64,000 nt of DNA from positions 55,327,229 through 55,391,228 of the forward strand of contig CM042142.1 in the NCBI GenBank assembly GCA_023376005.1. Direction: 5' to 3'. This document shows, one piece after another, positions 56,336-64,000 of this stretch (position 1 is its first letter; each line of letters opens with the position of its first letter). A model generated the notes under the pieces. The model worked only from the letters and a program-made list of their open reading frames with translations, was not told where the DNA came from and ran no database searches. The stretch is from Doryteuthis pealeii. Taxonomy: Eukaryota > Mollusca > Cephalopoda > Myopsida > Loliginidae. The position numbers and the translations under genes were made by a program.

Positions 56336-59300
56336 ACCACCAAAATACATCACGTGATCAGTTTAAACCATATTGAAGGAAGAAACGTAAATATTTTTGA
56401 ACTTTTTTTTTATATATATCTTGCAAAAAATAATAACAAACAAAGAGTTTTTACAAAGAAAAACAGTTAATTCAAAGATCAAATTATACGTTTGGGAAAA
56501 AATTACTCACCATTATCTTGAAAAATAAGTAAAACAGTCCGTTTTTTTGTTTTTATTTACATGGTCAGCTTCTTTATTGATATTTTTTAGCAGAATTCTG
56601 TATTCAGGGTTCTTTTACTAAAAAAAAAACTCTGGCACAGAATCTTCTCATATAATTATTCAGACTCTTATCTTTATAGAAAAAAAAAATCGTTTTTGTA
56701 AGTTCATTTTTTCATATTTCATAAAATAAAATGGGGGGGGGAGTAGACCTCATAAAAAATATTTCCCCTAATATATTTTAGGAAAAAACTATTTCAGACT
56801 TATTTTCATTAAAAGGTAAGTAATTATGGAAATTTTCATGAAAATCGGACCATTAATTGATTTTTCATATAATTTTTTTAAAAGCCTCTAGTCATAACTT
56901 GTTTTTGGCTACGTTAAATTTCAATTGATTTAATTGTGCAAAAATGTAAACATTGTTTTTCAATCATAATTTTCATTATTTCCGTAAGCTGATTTTTTTT
57001 TTTAAATCATCGAGTTTTTTTTATGTTTCTTCTTTAGATGGACAAAAAGTTCAAATTGTATTAAATATAGGAGGGGTAAATTTTACATAGAAATTTGGTG
57101 GTACCTATAGATAGGATATTGAAAACATAACCGTGTTCAAACAATATATCATTATTAAATAGGAATTTATACTTATAAACCATATAATTGTGTGCAAATT
57201 GTATTAAGGATCGTTAATAGAGTCGGCATGTACAAAAAAAAATTTTTTTAAATAATAAAAAACAGGTATTTTTCTATCAGAATAATAGACAAGAGATGTG
57301 TTCTTTTCTTAAGTATCGATAATCACGTGTTTCTTTATGTTGATAAATTCTCTTTTCATAATGGTTCTTTTGCTGGCCTACGTAGAAAATTTTTTTTTTT
57401 AAATACTAAAAATGTATTATTTAGATAAAATATCTTTTTTAATTAGTCAAATTTATTTATTCAGTATTTTTTACTTTAATTAACCAAATACCAGTCACTT
57501 GCAATGAGTAGAAGAGTTTAATCTACTATGTTAATTTTAATCCCCTTAAACACACACACACACACACACATCTAACTTGAATTTTGTTCTCTGTTATATA
57601 CCACATCTTAGAAGATTAAGCTACGAAAACGAATAAAGTTTTCAAATCCCTAGAAGAGCAATATTGTACCTTATTTTGCCGTGTTTTACAATTAAAACAT
57701 GAATACTTCAAGTCGAGTATTTATGTAAATATTTATAAACAATTTCAAAATGCAAAATTTCTGTGCGTGTCGTAAAAACAATTTTTTTTTTTGTTTTATT
57801 TTTAAATTCAAACAGTAACTGCAGGTAATTTTTAACAAAAATGAACACTAGCAAAATCTTAACTACGTCAGAAAATTAAAATCCTAAGCAAGTTTTCTGG
57901 TAAGATTCCAATATTTAACGGAAAGTAAATACATTTTAATTTGAAATAATAATGTCATATCTAAATTGATGTTTACTCAAAATATTAACCTTAATCTTAA
58001 TTTCAACAACCATTTGAATATTTGACAAAATATTGCCAGTCCCCAAGAACAGAGATACAGACTTTTCGGTGCTTATGTAAACAAGAAAATTTCCGTTTAT
58101 TTCGCGGTGATGAACCAAAGAAACAAACAAATAAATGTAATATTTACATTTACTATCCAAATAAGAGTAACTTTCAATGATTTCATTTTAAAAATTAAGT
58201 CCCAAAATTCAAACATTGGCCATCTCTTTATTATTAGTCTTTCCGTTTATTCCGCGGTAATGAACAAAAAAATAAACAAAAAAATGTAATCCTTACATTT
58301 ACTATCCAAATAAGTGTAACTTTCAATAATTTAATTTTTTTTATTGAACAATTAAGTCCCAAAATGTATGTCTTAAACTAGCCACAATTCAAACATTGGC
58401 CATATTTCTTTAGTCTTTCCTTCTCCCAACAACTAAGATGTCGACTGATGACCGATTTGAAATTTGGGGAATTAACAGTTAAAAAATTAAAATATGAAGT
58501 ACATGACTAAAGATTACTCCTATATGTTGGATAATGAAAGTAAGTATGAAAGTTTTTTTGTTTTTTTCAGATATTTACTGCAGAATATGCCGATACTCAG
58601 TTTCTTATAAAAAATATTTCTCCATACATTAATTTATATATATTTTGCGCCCCCAAAATAAGGGGGTGTCAAAGTTAAGTGACCTGAAATAAATCAGAAA
58701 GTTTATAAAATATCTGATACATTTTAAAATCCATTCATTGATAAATCAACACAGAAAATTTAATTCAAATCGGAACATTCCCTGATTTTTTTTTCAATCA
58801 GGGGTAGTGATTTGATTTTTGTAAAATACGCCTATGACGTAAAAATTGTTTATACATGTAATTGTAGGCTAATTGATTAAATTTACTAAAGTATGGTACA
58901 CCCGGTGAGGATGAACCTTACTACAGGAGAAATGTGTTATTTTTTATTTTCAAAAATGGATTTCAATGAGAAAAAACAAACTTACCAATAAAATAGTTTT
59001 CTTTAAAATAAACTTGTGGTAAACCATATTGTCATTAAACTTTAAGAGAATCCTTTAAATAAATACTTCGATGATTTCATTTTCATCTTAAAATTGTGCA
59101 TTTTTTTTTCCTTTTTCTTAGTTTAAAATCAGAATTGGTCTTTCTTTGTCAAACATGGACGAATAATAACTCTGCTCTGAATATGGTTCAAGAAATAACC
59201 CGCAAATTTCATTGGTTAAGAATATTGTATGCATATTGAAATTTCTTCCGGTAGTGTTCTGCTGATCTGAATATAAATCATGCAAATCTTATAAATTGTG

Positions 59301-59400
59301 CTTGACAAGAATGTCCAGAATATTTCCTTGGTAATGTACAAAAAGAATTATACAAAAATACAATACTTACATTAACATTACAATCCAATATTGGGTACTA
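56336..59400. other. AT-rich region poor in recognised repeats
   Basis: About 3 kb with no SINE, X or MITE copy apart from a 46-bp scrap near 57,140-57,215 and a (CA)n tract at about 57,548-57,571. No coding frame is convincing. It contains the local duplication listed at 58,090-58,425. Confidence 0.5.
58090..58425 (+). repeat. Local tandem duplication, ~150 bp period
   Basis: TTCCGTTTATTTCGCGG (58,091) recurs as TTCCGTTTATTCCGCGG (about 58,242). TACATTTACTATCCAAATAA, TTAAGTCCCAAAAT and TTCAAACATTGGCCAT also recur in order. Copies differ by substitutions and a short insertion. Confidence 0.85.
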
Positions 59401-59405
59401 ATGCC

Positions 59406-59472
59406 GAATAGCGCGCAAGAAATAAATTACGTAAAATGCGATTCTAATAATATTATCTCTTGCGCGCTATTC
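59406..59472. repeat. Hairpin with perfect 15-bp GC-rich arms
   Basis: GAATAGCGCGCAAGA (59,406-59,420) and its exact complement (59,458-59,472) around 37 nt. The arms contain GCGCGC in otherwise very AT-rich DNA. Confidence 0.8.
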
Positions 59473-59486
59473 TGTATTTGTACCAG

Positions 59487-59675
59487 TTTTATTTTTTCGG
59501 GCCATTTAATACCGAAACAAGTAATTTTTTTTATAAACAAAGGACTCAGGTTGTTTACAGTACCTGCTGTTCCTTATGTGGTTACCCAATTATTAAGTAT
59601 TGAACAGGCTTATCGCTGCTTAACTTCAGTGGTCTCGCGAGAACCGGCGATTTCAGCGTGACTTGACCGTAATAC
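59487..59675 (-). mobile_element. 5S rRNA-headed SINE, copy 2
   Basis: Minus strand from 59,675: GTATTACGGTCAAGTCACGC, CGCCGGTTCTCG, ACTGAAGTTAAGCAGCG, GCCTGTTCAATACTTA, GGGTAACC, then AGCAGGTACTG. This spans 5S rRNA end to end at its normal length of about 120 nt. The 5' half (CCGGTTCTCG, GAAGTTAAGC) is well kept; the C-box region is decayed. Downstream the tail GGTATTAAATGGCCC and AATAAAAC resembles the tail of copy 1 and of family X. Confidence 0.8.
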
Positions 59676-59809
59676 AACTGGTTTAAGTTTACAAACGAAC
59701 ATTCAAAACTTGATCGAAACTGAACAGAAATGGCAGGATTCCTTAGTCGTACAATGTGTTGGTAAGTATTGTTTTCGGGTAACTCACGTTGTGTAATATA
59801 GGCACCAAC

Positions 59810-59812
<3 letters not shown>

Positions 59813-59888
<76 letters not shown>
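59813..59888. repeat. (TC)38 microsatellite
   Basis: 76 bp of pure TC. Confidence 0.97.
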
Positions 59889-59893
<5 letters not shown>

Positions 59894-60254
59894 ATCCGAT
59901 TTTAATGAAATTTTCATTGTTGATTCATTAGTTATTTTACTTAAAAACTCTTTAATTTTCTGCAGATCACTTTCACCCCCCCTCCTCATTATTTTGGGAG
60001 CGCAAAATTTAGGCGGAGGTATATATAATCGAAACTAATTTCTACATCAATAAAAAGACCGAAGATGTTAATAGAAAAAAAATTAAGGAACGAAAATTAA
60101 AAGTAAAAAAATGTTATATTTAGCAGACCATTCTTAGTAATTTCGATTCTCGCTGGAAGCACCAAACCTCTGATCTTGTGCCTCAACTAAGCAAAGCTTA
60201 GTAAAAAAAAAAAAAAAGTATTATTTCCATCAAATTCGAGTTATATACTATTAA

Positions 60255-60560
60255 CAACGTACCCATGTGTATGGGTTAGACACAAGGCCCTATTAATGTG
60301 GGACCATCCACAAGCCGTGACTCATGGGTGGCAGGTGCAAAAAATGCGTTGATCCCGTCGGCATTCCCCCTCAAGGGGAGCGCCTCAGGCACTGGGCAAT
60401 AAACCCAGCCCTGTCCCTTTAAATCGAGGGGGCAGATGTTGCCTGGGGGATGGCCCCCTGAGATCAACGCTGTTAATTATTTCACCGGTCCAGCCGCCGA
60501 AGCTCAGTGGACCCCCGGCTGGGCCGGATGGAGACATCCAGCAGATATATCATCACCATC
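60255..60560. repeat. GC-rich repeat V, copy 2
   Basis: Same blocks as 25,030-25,290, extended by GCCGCCGAAGCTCAGTGG and CATCACCATCATCATCAGG. The right edge meets a (TC)n tract at 60,588-60,636; (GT)n follows near 60,740-60,763. Confidence 0.6.
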
Positions 60561-60585
60561 ATCATCAGGTCACACTAGCAGCATT

Positions 60586-60640
<55 letters not shown>

Positions 60641-60764
60641 GTTCCTATCAGTCAGTTTTGCTAGTCGGCCTACAACTGGTGTGTCCATGTGTAGTTGTCC
60701 AGCAGTTAAATAATCCGAAAAGTCCAAGAATTTTCCTCTGTGTGTGTGTGTGTGTGTGTGTGAA

Positions 60765-61010
60765 AAAATTAATTCTTTTAAGACTGTGTATTCTTTTCAA
60801 CATTATTTGAGACAGGACTTTTATAGACAATGAATTTCTCTGAATTCTTTTAGGATTAAATGCCTACTTTTTATTTTGTTTTTATTTAAATGCCTATTTT
60901 ACAAATTTATTTTTATTTATTTAACTATTTATTTTAATTATTATTTACTTATTCTATTTTTTTATTTGATTTTAGAAATTTGTTTGATTATATTTATTTC
61001 CCACCAGTGT
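60765..61010. other. AT-rich spacer
   Basis: TTTATT-rich sequence downstream of the retrotransposon 3' end; nothing recognised. Confidence 0.5.
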
Positions 61011-62120
61011 AAGCTAATCACTGGAGTCTGAGTGACAACAAGTCCCCTCAGGACTCTTCTAGCTGATCTTAACAATGGTGTTGTCTGGATGGTCTCAATT
61101 CTTCCAATGATTTCCAATCCCTCTACTCTGTTTTCTAAATTTTGGGGACCATTCCAAGTGCACCAATTTTAATTGGTATCACTTTCACTCTCATATTCCA
61201 CAGTTTTTTTTTTTTCAGTTCTCTGGCAATGTCCTGGTATTTGTTTATCTTTTCATTTTCTTTCATTTTCACTTCCGTGATCTGCTGGAACAGCAAAATC
61301 TACCAGTTGATAATTTCTCTTTTTCTTGTTAATCAATACTAGATTTGGTCTTCTGGCTGATCCTTGATAATTGGTTTTGAGAATGAAATGCATAAAATTC
61401 ACAAGAACCAATTCTGGTTTATGCATATACCATTTTGTTATGTAGTCAAAATTAAGTTTTTTGCACAGTTCCAGTGGATCATCTTTCCAGCCCATTTATG
61501 CCTAGTCTTGTATTCTTGTGCTAGTTTGCTACATTCACTTAATACATGATTGATCATCCTATCTCTGTTTGCACACACTATATTTGGTGTTTAGTTGTGT
61601 CTAATCTATTTTTGCTTTGATATAATTTGTTCTTATGGCATGGTTTTTGTGCTGCAACTATGAGCGACTCAGTTTCTCTCTTGAGGTTTCATTTTCTTGA
61701 TAATGTTCAGGTCTTTTCATATGCAATTTCCTTAGTTGGGCATTTGAAGTAACCATATAATTGTTGGGGTTTTTCCCCCTATTTCTGTTTTCTAGTTTTT
61801 GTTGTTTTCTGCTTGTCCATATGTTGCAACTGCTGTTATTAATCTGTCCTTGTTCTTTTTTGTGTATTCTTCGAGTCCTTGTATTGTGGCATCTACACAG
61901 TCCTCATTGTTGGTGAGACCTCTTCCACCTTCTTTTCTTGATACAAATAGTCTGTCTCTACAATCTCTTGGTTGTAATGTGTTGTGCATTGTCATTAATT
62001 TTCCTGTCTTTTGGTCAATCTGTCAGAGTTCCTCTCTTTTTCATTCTTATGATGGGGGTGGCCCACATATTTATTCCCTTGATAAGATTTCTGTAGCAGT
62101 GCTTGATTTCTAGAAGTTTT
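61011..62120 (-). pseudogene. REL-type non-LTR retrotransposon, copy 1 (3' part)
   Basis: Minus strand, in order: post-RT block RLFVSRKEGGRGLTNNEDCV (about 61,905-61,965); NLKRETESLIVAAQ; a decayed zinc-finger region; LCKKLNFDYITKWYMHKPE; ARRPNLVLINKKKR and VDFAVPADH (61,253-61,495); then KVKVIPI and GALGMVP. The layout (RT end, CCHC finger, PD-x12-14-D nuclease) is that of R2-like non-LTR elements with a restriction-like endonuclease. Here the catalytic PD reads PN and several stops and frameshifts occur, so it is dead. The RT core lies outside the preserved part. Confidence 0.75.
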
Positions 62121-62134
62121 CTTGTTCTTCTGTA

Positions 62135-62935
62135 TTTATTATTTATTCACTCCTTTTTGAGTTTTCACATCAGCGTTAGCTGATGGGCTTTCACTGGAGT
62201 CTGAGTGACAGCAAGTCTCCTCAGGTCTCCAGGACTCTTCTGAGTATTCTGGCAGATTGCAGCAGTGCAGTATTCTGGATGGTCTCAATCTTTCTCTGAT
62301 GTCCAGATTTTCCAATCCCTTTTCCAATCACGTTGGGACCGTTCCAAGTGCACCAACTACAATTGGTATCACTTTCACTTTCATATTCCATAACCTTTCT
62401 TCTCTGGCAAGGTCCAGGTATTTGTCCATTTTTTCATTTTCCTTCAGCTTCACCCTGTGATCTGTTGGAACTGCAAAATCCACCAGTTGACAAGTTCTTT
62501 CTTTTTTGTTAATCAGCACTAGGTCTGGTCTTCTTGCTGGGATAAGGTGATCCATTTTATTTCAAAGTCCCAGAGAATTTTATGTGTTTCATTCTCAAGA
62601 ACAGATTCTGGTTTATGCATATACCATTTTGTTGTATGGTCAAAATTTAATTTTTTGCATAATTCCCAGTGGATCACCTTCCCAACTCAGTCGTGTCTAG
62701 TTTTGTATTCCCGTTGTGCTAGTTTGCTACATTTGCAGAGTACATGTTTACAGTCTCATCTCTATTACCACATAGTCTACATTTACTATTTTGTTGGGTC
62801 TTATCAATTTTTGCTTTGATATAGTTTGTCCTTATGGCATTATTCTGTGCAGCAATTATTAGTGATTCAGTTTCTCTTTTAAGGTTTCCTTTTCTTAACC
62901 ACGTCCAGGTTTTTTCATGTGCAACCTCTCGATAT
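62135..62935 (-). pseudogene. REL-type non-LTR retrotransposon, copy 2 (3' part)
   Basis: Minus strand: WTWLRKGNLKRETESLIIAA, KCRLCGNRDETV (first half of the CCHC finger), then a frameshifted region, and ARRPDLVLINKKERTCQLVD (62,328-62,555) with an intact P-D...D pair. Next come DLAREE and KVKVIPIVVGALGTVPT, one in-frame TGA at about 62,325, and about 62 more codons to 62,139. Better preserved than copy 1. Shares its 3' UTR (GGAGTCTGAGTGACAGCAAG on the plus strand) with copies 1 and 3. Confidence 0.8.
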
Positions 62936-63111
62936 TACTATTATTATTATTATTATTATTATTCTATTTTTATCAAATTTATCATGTTTTATTAATTTTT
63001 AATAAAATTAAACATATTTTTAATTAATTTTATCATTATTTAATGATTATTTTAATAAAATTAAAATATTTTTAATTAATTTTATCATTATTTAATGATT
63101 ATTTTCACTCT
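62936..63111. repeat. (ATT)n and duplicated TTTAATTAATTTTATC tract
   Basis: A TAT/ATT triplet run at about 62,938-62,964 followed by a tandem AATTAATTTTATCATT motif, two copies. Separates retrotransposon copies 2 and 3. Confidence 0.7.
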
Positions 63112-63215
63112 AAGCAAGTTTTCCACACCAGTTTTAACTGATCATTTTACAATGGAGTCTGAGTGACAGCAAGTCTCATCAGATTTCCATGACTCAAGTA
63201 TTCTAGCTGATCTTA
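63112..63215 (-). mobile_element. REL-type non-LTR retrotransposon, copy 3 (3' UTR only)
   Basis: GGAGTCTGAGTGACAGCAAG and TAGCTGATCTTAACAATG match the 3' ends of copies 1 and 2; nothing upstream is retained, so it is severely 5'-truncated. Joined directly to a family X 5' fragment. Confidence 0.7.
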
Positions 63216-63217
63216 AC

Positions 63218-63462
63218 AATGCATATAGGTGCTAGGGCTTGACATGATCAGCATTTGATCGGAGGCCTCTCCACCCCCTGTCTAGCCTAAGTAAGGGCCA
63301 AAGTGGAGTGTTGCATGTCATGGACTGCTCAGCCACGAGGGTTCCATTTTAAGCATCACAGGTTGCCACAACGTCCAACAGGTGGCCCCATAGGGGTGGG
63401 CTCTTACCCTCTACAGGTGTACAGTTGGAGCATTCTAAAGCTCCAGCCAACAGGGCTGTTGA
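63218..63462 (-). mobile_element. Family X, 5' part
   Basis: CATATAGGTGCTAGGGCTTG to CCAGCCAACAGGGCTG; the 3' half is missing. One of the few copies with the 5' end. Confidence 0.65.
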
Positions 63463-63794
63463 GCATGTATTTTTGCATTAATGTTTAGTAGTTATAATTA
63501 AAAAATTACACTCAATTAATCTATCTGTAGTTCTTAGAAAAATATTGTTTTTTTGTTTGTTTTTTAATGTCAGGCTAGTTTTTCTTTCATCTTAATTTTG
63601 TTGCTTTTTATTACAATACTGAAGGTATTTTTATACCCTTCAACCATAAAGTAAGCAGCATGAATCTGAAGTGTTTTTTTTTTTTTTTTGTTGTTTTTTT
63701 TATTTCCTATCCAAATTGCTTGCTTAGGCCAAAGAAAATAAGAATAATATGAGAATTGCAATAAAAAAGCAACAGAAATAAGATGAAAGAAAAA

Positions 63795-63905
63795 CTAGCT
63801 GAAAATCTATATATTAACACTCGTGTTCCCTAATTGTACGACCGTTATCATCTTGCAACACCCTCTGTTAAAAATGAAACCATTCAAATCATCCATTTCT
63901 ATTAT
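63795..63905 (+). repeat. Family Y, left part
   Basis: ATTAACACTCGTGTTCCC, TTATCATCTTGCAACACCC, TTCAAATCATCC, then TCTATTATAAAGAAAG. Confidence 0.6.
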
Positions 63906-64000
63906 AAAGAAAGAAACGTTCATACAATCAGGGACCCGAGTATTCATATATAGATGTCAATTTTTCATCTACAAATTCAGACAATATTAGAATATTTAGC

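Noticed and set aside
59582..59989. 135-codon minus-strand frame
   Set aside because: It is mostly the (TC)38 microsatellite read as Arg-Glu repeats plus the 5S-derived SINE.
1..64000. Host protein-coding exons
   Set aside because: I looked for frames with conserved domain motifs bounded by splice signals and found only transposon remnants. Short exons could be missed without transcript data.

Overview
This is eukaryotic, strongly AT-rich, repeat-saturated genomic DNA with no operons, no bacterial gene organisation and no intact protein-coding gene that I can recognise. The mix of long (TA)n, (TC)n, (CA)n and poly-A tracts, several tRNA-derived SINE families, a 5S-rRNA-headed SINE, mariner/Tc1/hAT remnants, RTE-type and restriction-like-endonuclease (REL) non-LTR retrotransposon remnants and Gypsy-like LTR pieces fits a large metazoan genome. 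My best guess is a coleoid cephalopod mollusc, probably an octopus. That is inference from repeat style, not a database match. The window reads as intergenic or deep-intronic sequence. Repeat names used here (X, Y, Z, W, V, R, P, Q, S, SINE-A/B/C) are local labels.

Layout. 0-4 kb: a retroposon family X copy, two hAT-type MITEs (family P), a long foldback, and a second hAT-type MITE family (Q). 5-11 kb: dispersed and tandem 46-bp units, an RTE-type LINE fragment, mariner transposase fossils and an internally deleted mariner with a SINE in it. 11-21 kb: more X copies, SINEs, a 203-bp inverted dimer of repeat R, and a 510-bp solo LTR inserted in a Tc1-like transposase fossil. 22.8-24.4 kb: a seven-unit tandem array whose unit contains the pol III head of SINE-A, ending in a complete SINE-A. 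26.5-37.2 kb: a long direct duplication (copies A and B) meeting exactly at the only N in the window (33,528). The copies differ mainly in the length of a ~110-bp minisatellite, so this looks like two haplotypes joined head to tail by the assembler. 38-56 kb: dense X, SINE-A, SINE-B, a 5S-headed SINE, a Gypsy-like pol end with polypurine tract and LTR, a non-LTR RT C-terminus and a third hAT MITE with a perfect 8-bp target duplication. 56.3-59.4 kb: AT-rich, few recognisable repeats. 59.4-64 kb: a hairpin, a second 5S-headed SINE, long (TC)n tracts and three same-orientation fragments of a REL-type non-LTR retrotransposon.

There is no gene network to describe. The useful content is the insertion history: SINEs in mariner, Tc1-like and 46-bp repeats, an LTR in a Tc1-like gene, X in X. 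The other useful content is the set of small non-autonomous elements: a 5S head apparently joined to a retroposon tail, MITEs carrying telomere-like motifs, and a SINE promoter head turned into a satellite.
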